From an uncultured Campylobacter sp. (GTDB taxonomy: Bacteria; Campylobacterota; Campylobacteria; Campylobacterales; Campylobacteraceae), in assembly GCA_937990735.1 (NCBI GenBank), contig CALKQT010000013.1, positions 28,772-92,771 on the forward strand: 64,000 nucleotides of DNA. The letters are read 5' to 3'. Numbering within the stretch: the stretch's first letter is position 1; each line of letters opens with the position of its first letter. The notes under the pieces were generated by a model. The model had not been told where the DNA came from. It saw nothing but the letters and a program-made list of their open reading frames with translations, and made no database searches. The position numbers were made by a program, and so were the translations under genes. This document shows, in pieces, positions 8,996 to 18,355 of the stretch.

Positions 8996-10027
8996 ATGAA
9001 CGATAAAAATTTCGATATGAGCAGCATAGACGACATAGTGATCAATAGCGGCAATGTCGATAAGAACGCGAATTTAAAAAAAGGTCTTACCGTCGCAGCC
9101 GGCGTCGTAGTTTTATTCTTAATCATTTTAATCATAATGAAGGCTATTAATAAGGACGATATTGATACTAACGCAGGTCTTACTATGCCTAGTGAAGAAG
9201 AGCTTGCCAAAGCGGAGCAAAAACCTGCCGTACAAGTTCAAAAACCTGAGCCTTCGCAGCCTGAGCCTGTAGAGGTGAAATCAGAACCCAATACAGCATC
9301 TGCAGCTCCAACCAAAGTAGAGATAAAAACCCAAGAGCCTAATTCCGAAAGCAAGGTTGTCGCAAGCGCTCAGCCTGAAGCACAGAAAGTAGAAATCCAA
9401 AAGCCCGAAATCAAAGAAGAGCCAAAAAAATCCGAAGTTAAAATAGAAAGTAAAAAGATTGAGCCTAAAGACGAAGCCAAAAAGCCTGAGAAAACGGACG
9501 TAAAAAAGCCAGAGCCTAAAAAAGAGTCTGCAAAAGACGAGATAAAAAAAGAACCTTCTAAAACCGAAATTAGAAAAGTCGAGCAAAAAGTCGAGCCTAA
9601 AAAAGAACCTGAAAAACAAGCAAAAACAGAAGTTAAAAAAGAGCCTTCAAAAACGGAAGCTAAAAAGGAACATGCGAAAGCTGAGACCAAGAAAGAGCCA
9701 GCAAAACCTGAGTCTAAAAAAGAAGCTAGCAAGCCGGAGTCTAAAAGCGAGAGCGTAAAGGCTGGCGTTGCAGCAAAGAGCACCAGCACCAGCGTGGCAA
9801 ACGGCAGTTATGTGCAGGTTTTCGCATCCAATGCCTACGATCCAAACGGATCTGATACCAAAAAAATCACCAAAAAAGGCTACAGCCCAATTGCGCTACA
9901 AACTCACGTCGGCAGTAAGAGCGTGACTAAAATTTTAGTCGGGCCTTTTGAAGGCGAGGCGCTACAAAAGGCGCTTAGCGATATGCGCAGCATCAATAGC
10001 GGAGCGTATATCTACCGAGTGAAATAG
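8996..10027 (+). CDS. SPOR domain membrane protein with Lys/Glu/Pro-rich linker
   Basis: The 343-residue protein has a short cytoplasmic N-terminus, one membrane segment (VAAGVVVLFLIILIIMKAI, about residues 33-51), a long low-complexity region rich in K, E and P (about 65-255) with repeated units of the form KKEPxKxE, and a C-terminal SPOR domain (about 265-343; SYVQVFASNAYDP ... ILVGPFEGEALQKAL). SPOR domains bind denuded glycan strands at the division septum. C. jejuni Cj0404 is the positional equivalent. The stop codon overlaps the GTG of aroE. The repeated linker is likely to vary in length between strains. Confidence 0.85.
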   Translation: MNDKNFDMSSIDDIVINSGNVDKNANLKKGLTVAAGVVVLFLIILIIMKAINKDDIDTNAGLTMPSEEELAKAEQKPAVQVQKPEPSQPEPVEVKSEPNTASAAPTKVEIKTQEPNSESKVVASAQPEAQKVEIQKPEIKEEPKKSEVKIESKKIEPKDEAKKPEKTDVKKPEPKKESAKDEIKKEPSKTEIRKVEQKVEPKKEPEKQAKTEVKKEPSKTEAKKEHAKAETKKEPAKPESKKEASKPESKSESVKAGVAAKSTSTSVANGSYVQVFASNAYDPNGSDTKKITKKGYSPIALQTHVGSKSVTKILVGPFEGEALQKALSDMRSINSGAYIYRVK

Positions 10028-10812
10028 TGGACAGATTTGCGGTTTTCGGCAACCCGATCGCCCACTCCCTCTCGCCGCTACTTCATAATTACACTATAAA
10101 ATTTCTAGCCCTAGACGCCTACTATGGGCGAGTTTTGCTGCAGCGCGGCGAGGAGCTGCGCGCTAAATTTGAAACTTTAAGGCTTGCGGGCGCGAACGTA
10201 ACCGTGCCTTTTAAGCTCGACGCATTTAAAGCATGCGACGTCCTAAGCGAGGCGGCGCAGAAGATCGGCTCGGTAAACACGCTAGTGCTAAAAGGCGGCG
10301 CACTGCACGGTTTCAACACCGATGCGCAGGGGTTTTTCTCCGCGATCTTGGGCTTTGGCAAGATTCGCAATGCGCTTATTTTAGGCGCGGGCGGCACGAC
10401 GCGGGCAATTGGCTACGCGCTAAGCAAAAACGGCGTGAAATTTGACATCCTAAACCGCAGCGCAAAGGATTTTGACTTCGGCTGCGAGGAGTTCTTTACC
10501 TATGAAAATTTCAGATCCAAAGACTACGATCTTATCGTCAATGCCACCGGCGCGGGGCTCAAAGATGATGCGCTGCCTGCGCCTTGGGGAGTAATAGATG
10601 AAATTTTATCCCGCGCAAAATTTGCTTTTGACGCTATCTACGGCAAGCAGACTCCGTTTTTACAAGCCGCGCGCGCAAAAAATCTACCCGCAAAAGACGG
10701 CAAGGATATGCTTATAAATCAGGGCGCGCTTGCTTTCAATCTCTTTTTCGGCGGCAAATTTGATCTACAAGAGATAATTAAACTTATGAGTTGCGCCGCA
10801 AATCTTCGCTAA
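10027..10812 (+). CDS. aroE: Shikimate dehydrogenase
   Basis: AroE reduces 3-dehydroshikimate to shikimate with NADPH. The shikimate-binding motif NPIAHSLSPLLHN lies at residues 8-20, the catalytic Lys in VTVPFKLDA near 65, the NADP-binding Gly loop GAGGTTRAI near 120 and the C-terminal DGKDMLINQGALAF motif near 223. Translation starts at GTG, whose G is the last base of the previous stop TAG. Length, 261 residues, is normal. Confidence 0.95.
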   Translation: MDRFAVFGNPIAHSLSPLLHNYTIKFLALDAYYGRVLLQRGEELRAKFETLRLAGANVTVPFKLDAFKACDVLSEAAQKIGSVNTLVLKGGALHGFNTDAQGFFSAILGFGKIRNALILGAGGTTRAIGYALSKNGVKFDILNRSAKDFDFGCEEFFTYENFRSKDYDLIVNATGAGLKDDALPAPWGVIDEILSRAKFAFDAIYGKQTPFLQAARAKNLPAKDGKDMLINQGALAFNLFFGGKFDLQEIIKLMSCAANLR

Positions 10813-11135
10813 ATTTAGAGTCGAATACGACGCTAAATTCTATATTGCTCAAACGATTAAAATTTTGTCCTGCTTTAAATTTACCGCGTTAAACGAGATA
10901 ATCCGCTAGCTTTATCTTTCGCGCCGCTCGGAGCGAAGTAAAATTTTAATCTAAAAAGCGGCGATATCGCACGATTTTTTTGAAAACGAGCGCTACGGCG
11001 CACCGCGATAGAGTTTGGAATTTTTTCCAAAATAGGATAAAATCAGCGCGAATTTTTTAAAATTTAAAGTTAGATTTTAATTAATTACTATATAATAAAA
11101 AATATAAACTAATAATTGCTAAAGGTTAAAATTTG
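10813..11135. other. Intergenic leader before the cytochrome bd operon
   Basis: This stretch of about 320 nt has no gene. It is AT-rich, and its 3' end carries the promoter described separately. No hairpin with a T run was seen after aroE. Confidence 0.5.
11091..11096 (+). promoter_or_regulatory. Probable -10 box for the cyd operon
   Basis: TATAAT lies in the context ACTATATAATAAAA, 39 nt before the first ATG of the cytochrome bd operon, in a very AT-rich stretch. The -35 box is unclear. Confidence 0.5.
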
Positions 11136-11342
11136 ATGTTTTTCGGCAAAATTTTAAAATTTTACGCGCACGGATTTGCTTCGATGAAGCTTGGCAAAAC
11201 GCTATGGGCGGTGATTTTGATCAAGCTATTTATAATTTTTGTGCTACTTAAATTTTTCATTTTCGACGAAAACTTGGATTCTAAATTTAAAACCGATCAA
11301 GAAAAAATCGATTTCATCTATAAAAATTTGACTAAGGAGTAG
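11136..11342 (+). CDS. DUF4492 small membrane protein of the cyd operon
   Basis: A 68-residue protein with one membrane segment (LWAVILIKLFIIFVLLKFFIF, about residues 23-43) and a charged tail. It matches the DUF4492 family, which I recall is regularly found directly upstream of cydA in epsilonproteobacteria and Bacteroidetes. ATG at 11136 is preferred over the TTG one codon earlier. It ends 2 nt before cydA, so coupling is almost certain. A role in assembling or stabilising the bd oxidase is likely but inferred. Confidence 0.8.
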   Translation: MFFGKILKFYAHGFASMKLGKTLWAVILIKLFIIFVLLKFFIFDENLDSKFKTDQEKIDFIYKNLTKE

Positions 11343-11344
11343 GA

Positions 11345-12868
11345 ATGCAAGAGCTTGCTAGCGTGGATTGGTCGAGGGCGCAGTTTGCGCTCACGGCGCT
11401 TTATCACTTTCTTTTCGTGCCCCTAACGCTGGGGCTTAGCTTTATCGTGGCGTTTATGGAGAGCCTATATGTCGCGACCGGTAAGCAGGAGTGGCTCAAG
11501 ATCACTAAATTTTGGCTGCGCCTTTTCGGTATAAATTTCGCCATCGGCGTCGCGACCGGCATCATAATGGAGTTTGAGTTCGGCACCAACTGGGCGAATT
11601 ATAGCTGGTTCGTGGGCGATATCTTCGGCGCGCCGCTTGCGATTGAGGGCTTGCTCGCGTTTTTCTTAGAGGCTACCTTCTTTGCGGTAATGTTCTTCGG
11701 CTGGGACCGCGTAAGCAAGAAATTCCATCTTCTCTCGACCTGGCTCGTGGCGATCGGATCAAATTTAAGCGCGTATTGGATTCTAATTGCGAATGCTTGG
11801 ATGCAAAACCCTGTTGGTACGAGCTTTAATCCAGATACGATGCGCAACGAGATGAGCAATTTTTTAGATATTGCGCTATCTCACTTCGGAGTGGCTAAAT
11901 TTTTACATACCGTCGGCGGCGGCTACATTACCGCGGCGCTTTTCGTGCTTGGAATTTCGGCGTTTTATATGTTAAAAAACAAAGACTTCGCGCTTGCTAA
12001 AAAAAGCTTCATCGTAGCGGCAAGCTTCGGTATGCTAAGCTCGCTTTTCGTGCTATTTAGCGGCGACGAGAGCGCCTATCAGGTCGCGCAAAAGCAGCCG
12101 ATGAAGCTTGCGGCGATGGAGGGGCTGTATAAAGGTGAAGTAAACGCGGGCATCGTCGCGGCTGGAGTTTTAAATCCGAGCAAAACCGCGGGAGACGATA
12201 AGGAGCCGTTTTTATTTGAGATCAAGGCGCCTTATGCGCTAGGGCTGATGGCTACGAGAGGGCTTGATAATTTCACGCCGGGCATCGATGATTTGGTATT
12301 TGGAAACGAAAAATTCGGCATCGAAGGCGCGGATAAAAAGATCGAAAAAGGCAAAATCGCCCTGCAAGCGCTAAAGGATTACAAGCTCGCCAAAGACGCG
12401 AATGACACCGCGGCGATGCAGCAGGCGCGCGAAATTTTATTCGGCGATCAAAATATGCAAAATTTAGGCTACGGCTACTTTGACGACGCGAAGCAGATCG
12501 TCCCTCCCGTGGCGCTTACATTTTATAGCTTCCACGTGATGGTGGCTTTGGGAAGCTATTTTATCTTGCTATTTTTCGTAACGCTATTTTTGGCGATGCG
12601 AAAGAATCTCGCCGAATACAAGAAAATTCTATGGCTTTGCGTATTTAGCATCCCTCTGGGATACGTCGCGTGCGAGGCGGGCTGGATAGTAGCCGAAGTA
12701 GGGCGCCAGCCGTGGGCGATACAAGATCTCATGCCGGTGGGCGTAGCGGCTACGAGCCTAGCAGGGACGAACATAATAATCTCGTTTATGCTCTTTGCGG
12801 TTTTATTTACGGTTTTATTTATAGCCGAGATAAAGATCATGCTAAAACAGATAAAGATAGGATTTTAA
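11345..12868 (+). CDS. cydA: Cytochrome bd quinol oxidase subunit I
   Basis: CydA carries haems b558, b595 and d and the quinol site of the high-affinity terminal oxidase in the inner membrane. The 507-residue protein has about nine membrane segments, the haem His in TALYHFLFVPLTLGLSF (near residue 19), KQPMKLAAMEGLY at the start of the Q loop (about 250), and the conserved GRQPW motif (about 450). The Campylobacter enzyme is also called CioA because of its cyanide insensitivity in C. jejuni; I cannot tell that property from sequence. It lies 1 nt before cydB. Confidence 0.95.
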   Translation: MQELASVDWSRAQFALTALYHFLFVPLTLGLSFIVAFMESLYVATGKQEWLKITKFWLRLFGINFAIGVATGIIMEFEFGTNWANYSWFVGDIFGAPLAIEGLLAFFLEATFFAVMFFGWDRVSKKFHLLSTWLVAIGSNLSAYWILIANAWMQNPVGTSFNPDTMRNEMSNFLDIALSHFGVAKFLHTVGGGYITAALFVLGISAFYMLKNKDFALAKKSFIVAASFGMLSSLFVLFSGDESAYQVAQKQPMKLAAMEGLYKGEVNAGIVAAGVLNPSKTAGDDKEPFLFEIKAPYALGLMATRGLDNFTPGIDDLVFGNEKFGIEGADKKIEKGKIALQALKDYKLAKDANDTAAMQQAREILFGDQNMQNLGYGYFDDAKQIVPPVALTFYSFHVMVALGSYFILLFFVTLFLAMRKNLAEYKKILWLCVFSIPLGYVACEAGWIVAEVGRQPWAIQDLMPVGVAATSLAGTNIIISFMLFAVLFTVLFIAEIKIMLKQIKIGF

Positions 12869-12869
12869 G

Positions 12870-13976
12870 ATGCACGAAATTTTTCAAATTTATTGGTGGT
12901 GCGTGGTTTCGCTTCTGGGCGGAATTTTGGTTTTTATGCTCTTCGTGCAGGGCGGTCAGACGCTGCTTTTTACGCTGGCGAAAAATGAGACCGAGAAGGA
13001 TTTTATAATAAATTCTATCGGCAAGAAATGGGAGCTTACCTTTACTACGCTCGTGATGTTTGGCGGGGCGTGCTTTGCGGCGTTTCCGCTATTTTATGCG
13101 ACAAGCTTCGGCGGGGCGTATTGGGCGTGGATGGCTCTGCTTTTTTGCTTTATAATCCAAGCCGTCGCCTACGAATACAGAAAAAAGCCCGATAATTTCT
13201 TGGGCGCCAAGACCTATGAAGTCTTTCTTTTCATAAACGGCTCGCTAGGCACGATCCTGCTTGGCATCATCGTCTCGACGCTTTTTAGCGGCAGCGAGTT
13301 TGCGCTGGGCGATAATAATTTCGTGCAGTGGAAAAACCCCGCTCGCGGACTTGAAGCGCTAGCAAATCCATTTAATTACATCTTGGGAGTTGCGCTATTT
13401 TTCTGCGCCAGAACTGGAGCGAGCTTATATTTGATGAATAATATAGCCGAGCCCGAAATGATCGCCAAACTCAAAGCCTCGCTTAAATTTAACGCTAGCG
13501 CGTTTTTGGTTTTTTTCATCGCGTTTTTGGCGTGGGTCTTGCTAAAGCAGGGCTATGCAGTCGGCGCCGGCGGCGTCGTAAGCCTCGAGAGCTTTAAGTA
13601 TCTGCACAATTACCTAAGCCTGCCTGCGGCGCTAATCTTGCTGCTGCTGGGCGTTGTGCTGGTGCTGGTGGGGATATTCAAAGGCGCATTTACAAGCAGC
13701 GTGCGCGGAGTATTTTTCTACGGCGTGGGCGTCGTATGCGCGGTAACGAGCGTATTTTTGATCCTAGGACTAAATCACACGGCGTTTTATCCGTCAAATT
13801 TCGACCTGCAAAGCTCGCTTTCGATAAGCAATGCAAGCTCGAGCCTCTATACGCTTAAGACGATGTTTTACGTGTCGTTTATAGTGCCTTTCGTGCTGGG
13901 CTATATTAGCTACGTTTGGTGGCTGATGGATGCTAAAAAACTCGATAAAGAAGGGCTTTCAAACGAGCATTATTAG
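12870..13976 (+). CDS. cydB: Cytochrome bd quinol oxidase subunit II
   Basis: CydB is the second, haem-free large subunit that pairs with CydA. The 368-residue protein has about eight to nine membrane segments and the usual N-terminus (FQIYWWCVVSLLGGILVFMLFVQGGQ). It follows cydA by 1 nt. The gene ends 147 nt before a short open frame for a possible small subunit. Confidence 0.93.
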   Translation: MHEIFQIYWWCVVSLLGGILVFMLFVQGGQTLLFTLAKNETEKDFIINSIGKKWELTFTTLVMFGGACFAAFPLFYATSFGGAYWAWMALLFCFIIQAVAYEYRKKPDNFLGAKTYEVFLFINGSLGTILLGIIVSTLFSGSEFALGDNNFVQWKNPARGLEALANPFNYILGVALFFCARTGASLYLMNNIAEPEMIAKLKASLKFNASAFLVFFIAFLAWVLLKQGYAVGAGGVVSLESFKYLHNYLSLPAALILLLLGVVLVLVGIFKGAFTSSVRGVFFYGVGVVCAVTSVFLILGLNHTAFYPSNFDLQSSLSISNASSSLYTLKTMFYVSFIVPFVLGYISYVWWLMDAKKLDKEGLSNEHY

Positions 13977-14123
13977 GCACGCCAGCTCTAGTGCGGCTTC
14001 CGCGCGCCGTGTGGCGGCGAGAAGCTGCTCGCGTGCGCGGCACTGCGTGCTTTTGCGCTTGGTTAAATTTCATATCGACGGCGCTTTTTACGTGCCGCAT
14101 TATAAAAATTTTAAGGATTAAAA

Positions 14124-14228
14124 ATGATCAAATCTTTAGTTTTCATCGCGATTTGGATAATCTTGCTAATCGCGAGCTATAAATTTATAAAGCTAAACAT
14201 TACTCATCAAGAAAAAAGAGAGCAGTAA
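14124..14228 (+). CDS. 34-residue single-pass membrane protein, candidate small bd oxidase subunit
   Basis: The open frame begins ATG ATC AAA and encodes MIKSLVFIAIWIILLIASYK followed by a polar tail of 14 residues ending KREQ. It has one strongly hydrophobic helix (about residues 5-19) and the size and place expected of CydX-type small subunits. The ribosome site AAGGA (14113-14117) lies 6 nt before the ATG. It has no obvious sequence identity with E. coli CydX. A perfect terminator follows 31 nt after its stop, which places it inside the cyd transcription unit. Confidence 0.6.
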   Translation: MIKSLVFIAIWIILLIASYKFIKLNITHQEKREQ

Positions 14229-14259
14229 AAGCGTAGAAATTTTAAAAGCTTGCAACCCT

Positions 14260-14293
14260 GGAATTTCGCTTTAAATTTAAAAAGCGAAATTCC
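14260..14293. terminator. Bidirectional terminator between cyd and sbmA operons
   Basis: The 13-bp perfect stem GGAATTTCGCTTT / AAAGCGAAATTCC encloses an 8-nt AT loop. It sits between two converging transcription units, 31 nt after the small cyd gene and 26 nt after the end of the SbmA-like gene. Confidence 0.7.
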
Positions 14294-14319
14294 TGCGCAA
14301 GGTGCGGGCGAAATTTTAT

Positions 14320-15288
14320 CTAGCCCTTGTAGTCGATATTTTTTTCGAATTCTTTAAGTCGCATATGGATTGAGCGAAGCTCCGTGATCGTCGTCCAGTT
14401 ATTCATAAAAATACTAAAACTTCCGCGCACTTGATTAAAGGCGTTGCTTACCTGCACCAACACACCCAAAGTGATCGCCTGAGTAAAAATACCAGGACCG
14501 ACCAAAAAGTAAGGCACTAAAATTAAAATTTGAGAAAAAGAGCGAAGCCATAGATCGAAATAACAAAGATGCAAATATAACTTGTAATAGTTATGCTTCA
14601 GCTTCGCAAACAGCCCCCCAACTTGCTCCTGTCCCCCATAGTTGATTTTGTCATCCTCGGCTAAGACTAGCTCTTTACGAAAAGCCGCTTCTACCTTTTG
14701 ATTGTCGTATTCCAGGCGCGGCAGGTACCAGCCCACTAACCACGAAATGATAAGTCCGCCGATGCTGACTCCCAGTGCGATCCATACGAGAGAGCCCGGT
14801 GTTTCGTTTAAAAAAGGTATCTTGACCTTTGCGCTAAGCTCCCAAAGCACGGGGATGAACGCGATTAGCGTTAAAATCGCAGATAGCACTCGCGAACCGA
14901 TATCTTCTAAGATGCGCGCAAAGCGAAGAGCGTCTTCTTGGATACGCTGCGAGCTTCCCTCTACGTCGTGTTCGACATTTTTCCAATATTTAAAATATGA
15001 AAACGTAATCGCCTCGCGCCATTGAAACACCCAGAGTCTAACGACGTACCTCTCAAGAACGCCCACTAAAACTAAAGGGATGGCGATCCACAAAAATATA
15101 AACATCTGGTTCCAAAAATCGTCTATGGTGTGGTTTTTGGCATCTTGAGCCAGATCGTAAAAGGAGCGGTTCCATTTATTGTATTGCACCATCAGATCCA
15201 CTTCAAAAATTTGCACCAAAATAATAAAAATTAGACCCGAATAAGCAAAGAATGCGTATTTTTTGCTCTTAAAAAACGATGAAAACAT
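14320..15288 (-). CDS. sbmA: SbmA/BacA-type peptide importer
   Basis: An inner membrane protein of 322 residues with about six to seven membrane segments and the family signatures NRSFYDLAQ near residue 40, a basic WVFQWREAIT segment, and GSFSIFMNNWTTITELRS near the C-terminus. SbmA and BacA use the proton gradient to import peptides such as microcins and Pro-rich peptides; related proteins with an added ATPase domain (YddA, FusD) take part in iron piracy. The protein is shorter than E. coli SbmA (about 406). The start lies 9 nt after the M16 protease gene, so they form one operon. C. jejuni Cj0182 is a homologue and sits beside tonB/exbBD. Confidence 0.85.
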   Translation of the reverse strand: MFSSFFKSKKYAFFAYSGLIFIILVQIFEVDLMVQYNKWNRSFYDLAQDAKNHTIDDFWNQMFIFLWIAIPLVLVGVLERYVVRLWVFQWREAITFSYFKYWKNVEHDVEGSSQRIQEDALRFARILEDIGSRVLSAILTLIAFIPVLWELSAKVKIPFLNETPGSLVWIALGVSIGGLIISWLVGWYLPRLEYDNQKVEAAFRKELVLAEDDKINYGGQEQVGGLFAKLKHNYYKLYLHLCYFDLWLRSFSQILILVPYFLVGPGIFTQAITLGVLVQVSNAFNQVRGSFSIFMNNWTTITELRSIHMRLKEFEKNIDYKG

Positions 15289-15297
15289 TAAATTCCT

Positions 15298-18066
15298 TTA
15301 TTCTTTCGGTTGTGTTTCTTGCGGTTTTGTATCGCTGCTTGGTTTTGGATTTAAGATTGCCGTAAATAGATGCTCGCGAAGCATCTGCGCCGCTTCTTGC
15401 ACGTCCGCGCTTTTTACCGCGTTTACGTGCGCCGCGTAGCTCTTTTCGTCGTAGAGCGGATAACCGTAAAGCTCGTGCGCAGTGATATTAGCAAGCCAAA
15501 AATCATTCGTCTGCGCAGCTCTTTTGGTTGATAGAATTTGTGCTTTTTTGAAATTTGCCAGCTCGCTATCTTTTGCGCTGGAGCTTTCGATCTGTTTTAA
15601 AATTTCACTCACGCTTGCTGCAACCGCACTGGCGTCTTTCGGCTCGGTAGAAAACGATACATTCAAGCTCGCTGCGATTTGTGGCTCACGCACATAGGCG
15701 TTATGCACCATCGCCGAGTAAATTTGTCCGCGCGCCTCGCGGATCTGCTCGACGATACGATTGCTTAGCACGCTTTTTAACGCTTGAAATTTATAAGTGT
15801 CTGCAAAGTCGAAATTTTGCAGCTCATAGTTTGAAAAAATCATCCGAACTTCGCTTTTATCACTATCGCCGTAGTCTTGCACAATCTCGCCGCTAGAAGT
15901 ATTTAGCATCAAAGTTTTAGGTGTAGCGCTGCTTGCGCCAGGCTTTAGATTGCCGATATATTTGGCTAGGATTTGTTTTGCGCGTGCAGGCTCAAAATCG
16001 CCGCTAAGCACAAAGATAAAATCTCCAGCACCTGAAAAAATTTCATCCGCATCGCGCTGTAAATCGGCAAGATTTGCGCTCTTTACGTCATCTGCGCTAA
16101 GCGGCTGCTTGCGAGCCATATCTCCTGAATATAGAGATTTTAAAATTTGCTCGCCGAATTTAAATTCCGCCGTCTCGTCTCGTAGCGCAATCGCCGAAAG
16201 CGCGTCGGTTTTGTATTTTGTAAGCGAGCTTGCATGAATTAGCGGCTCGCTAAATCTCGCGTAAAGTTCGCGTGTCATCGCCTCCAAATCCGCTCCTGCG
16301 CCTCTAAAGCCGCAGTCTGCGTCATCCATCCTAAATCTTAGTTTATAATCAAATTTTGAGGTCAAGCGTCCAGCTTCGTATTCGTTTAGCTCGCCTATGG
16401 TGCCCGAGTTTAGCAGCGCGGTTAGAATTTCGCCACGAGCCTTGCCGAAATGCGCGTAGCCACCTTTTTTAACGGCTGCGAGGGCGATTTTATTTTTCTC
16501 GCTTTTAAGAGGCTTTAAAATTACCTTCGCGCCGTTTTTAAACTCCAAAATTTCAGTGCCGCTAGCGCCTTTTTGCGCTTTAAATTCCGTCTCTTTTAAA
16601 TCTGCTCCCGCAAGCTGCTTGGAAGCAAGCTTCGAAGCAGCGAAATTAAACGGCACCGCTTTTTCGTAGAGCAACTCCGCATCTTTTTGGCTAATGCCTA
16701 AATCTTTTGCAGAGATAATCTCCGTAAATCTCGCTCCATCCGTTATCTTTGAGAAAAATTTATTAACATCTGCTAGCGTTATTTCTTCTAACGCCTTGAG
16801 GCTTAGATCGTGCTCGTCTTGCTTACTAAGCTTTACATTGCCGTTTTGTACGAAATCAAGTAATGCTCCTATTTGCGCACTTTGTGTATCGTTTTTAAGC
16901 AGATCGGCTTGCACTTGATGTTTAAATTCCGCCTTAACGCTATCAAAATCGTCATTGTTAAATCCGTGTTCGCGCACCCCTTTGATCGCGCTAAAAAGAC
17001 TACTTAGCGTGGCGTTGGCGTCGAAATTAAAAATATTCGCGCTTATGCTGTATAGTCTGCGGTTTTTAAACAGATCGTCCGAGCCGAAATAGGCTTTAAG
17101 CGGAATTTTGGCATTCACATTCATCGCGTCGTATCCAAGCTCCATCAGCCTCGATACGTAGGCTTGCAGCCACTCATTTTTAAGCGCACCGTAGCTATTT
17201 AGCGGCTCATATTTGCCTGCGTAAAGCACGCTAGCGACATTAGTGCCGAGCTCGGGCTCTACGGTGCTTGCTAGCCCGCCTTCAAATGGGCGTAGGCTAA
17301 GATCGCGCGGGATTTTTTCGCCGTGCGCAGAAAGAGAGCTAAAATTTTGCTTGATTAGGTTTTTAATCTGCTCAATGTTTACGTCGCCCACGACTATGAT
17401 GCTAATGGCGCTAGGAAGGTAGTTGCGCGCATAGAATTTTTTTAGTTGCTCGCCAGTGGCGCCTTTGATGATTTCATTTTGTCCAATCGGAAAGCGTCTG
17501 GAAAATATGGAATTAGGGTATAAATATGTGGCGCGCTTTTCATAAAATCGCCTCTCAAAGCCTTTTTTTGCTTCTTCTAATATGACGCCTTTTTCCTTTT
17601 GCGTTTCGTTCTCGTCAAATTTCACGCCGCCTGCATAATCGCGCAGCACCAAAAATATGTCCTTTAGCGTCTCATCGCTTACTTGGGCTTGGATGTTGTA
17701 GGTGGTGTTTTCAAAGCCAGTCTGTGCATTGAGATCGGCGCCGAATTTTACTCCCAGGCGCTGCAAGGTATGGACTAGCTCGTTTTTATCAAAATGTTCG
17801 CTGCCATTGAACGCCATATGCTCGACGAAATGCGCAAGACCCTGCTCGTCGTCATTTTCATCGACACTGCCCGCAGCTACGTTGAGGTAAAAAAGCGCGC
17901 TATTTTTCGGCACGTCGTTTTTGAGGATATAAAATTTCACGCCGTTTGCCAGCTTTCCGTGCACTACACTAGGATCGAGCTTAAGTGGCGCGTCCGGGTT
18001 GGTATCTGCGGAGTAAAGGCTCAAAGAGCAAAGCAGGGCGGAGATAAAAAATATAAGCTTTTTCAT
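15298..18066 (-). CDS. Periplasmic M16 zinc protease, PqqL/FusC type
   Basis: A 922-residue protease with a cleavable signal peptide (FFISALLCSLSLYSA, cut near residue 20), so it acts in the periplasm. The inverted zinc motif HFVEH is at 79-83 and a downstream acidic ligand region (KGVILEEAKKGFERR) at about 153-167. Length and two-lobed M16 architecture (active first half, inactive second half) match E. coli PqqL and Pectobacterium FusC, which cut imported ferredoxin-type proteins. It is the first gene in an operon with the SbmA-like importer. A direct role in iron or peptide scavenging is inferred; no TonB receptor gene is in the window. Confidence 0.88.
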   Translation of the reverse strand: MKKLIFFISALLCSLSLYSADTNPDAPLKLDPSVVHGKLANGVKFYILKNDVPKNSALFYLNVAAGSVDENDDEQGLAHFVEHMAFNGSEHFDKNELVHTLQRLGVKFGADLNAQTGFENTTYNIQAQVSDETLKDIFLVLRDYAGGVKFDENETQKEKGVILEEAKKGFERRFYEKRATYLYPNSIFSRRFPIGQNEIIKGATGEQLKKFYARNYLPSAISIIVVGDVNIEQIKNLIKQNFSSLSAHGEKIPRDLSLRPFEGGLASTVEPELGTNVASVLYAGKYEPLNSYGALKNEWLQAYVSRLMELGYDAMNVNAKIPLKAYFGSDDLFKNRRLYSISANIFNFDANATLSSLFSAIKGVREHGFNNDDFDSVKAEFKHQVQADLLKNDTQSAQIGALLDFVQNGNVKLSKQDEHDLSLKALEEITLADVNKFFSKITDGARFTEIISAKDLGISQKDAELLYEKAVPFNFAASKLASKQLAGADLKETEFKAQKGASGTEILEFKNGAKVILKPLKSEKNKIALAAVKKGGYAHFGKARGEILTALLNSGTIGELNEYEAGRLTSKFDYKLRFRMDDADCGFRGAGADLEAMTRELYARFSEPLIHASSLTKYKTDALSAIALRDETAEFKFGEQILKSLYSGDMARKQPLSADDVKSANLADLQRDADEIFSGAGDFIFVLSGDFEPARAKQILAKYIGNLKPGASSATPKTLMLNTSSGEIVQDYGDSDKSEVRMIFSNYELQNFDFADTYKFQALKSVLSNRIVEQIREARGQIYSAMVHNAYVREPQIAASLNVSFSTEPKDASAVAASVSEILKQIESSSAKDSELANFKKAQILSTKRAAQTNDFWLANITAHELYGYPLYDEKSYAAHVNAVKSADVQEAAQMLREHLFTAILNPKPSSDTKPQETQPKE

Positions 18067-18093
18067 AATTGTCCTTGGATTTAAAAACTTGCG

Positions 18094-18099
18094 ATTGTA
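18094..18099 (-). promoter_or_regulatory. Probable -10 box for the M16 protease operon
   Basis: On the minus strand this reads TACAAT in TTTGTTACAATCGC, 28 nt before the protease start codon. The ribosome site AAGGA follows it. Confidence 0.5.
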
Positions 18100-18355
18100 A
18101 CAAAAGCTAGTTTAAAGTATGATTTTGCGAGCTTTGTTATGGATGGAATTTTGCCAAGGATTTGAGGTTTTACTCGCGGTTTTAAAATTTTACTTGTAGA
18201 ATTTCAAGAAATGGAATTTTTGGAATTCCGCCGCCGCGACTTAAAATTTTGGCAGCGGAATTTAGAAAGCTTTGCTAGCTTTAATAGCCTGCGCAAGGCT
18301 AAATTTAAACCTTACGCAGTTAGAATTTGTACGCCAGCGCGAAGAATTTTACAAC

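Noticed and set aside
9281..9789. Two long minus-strand frames opposite the SPOR gene (Phe- and Ser-rich)
   Set aside because: They are mirror images of the Lys/Glu/Pro-rich linker on the plus strand, with extreme composition and no ribosome site.
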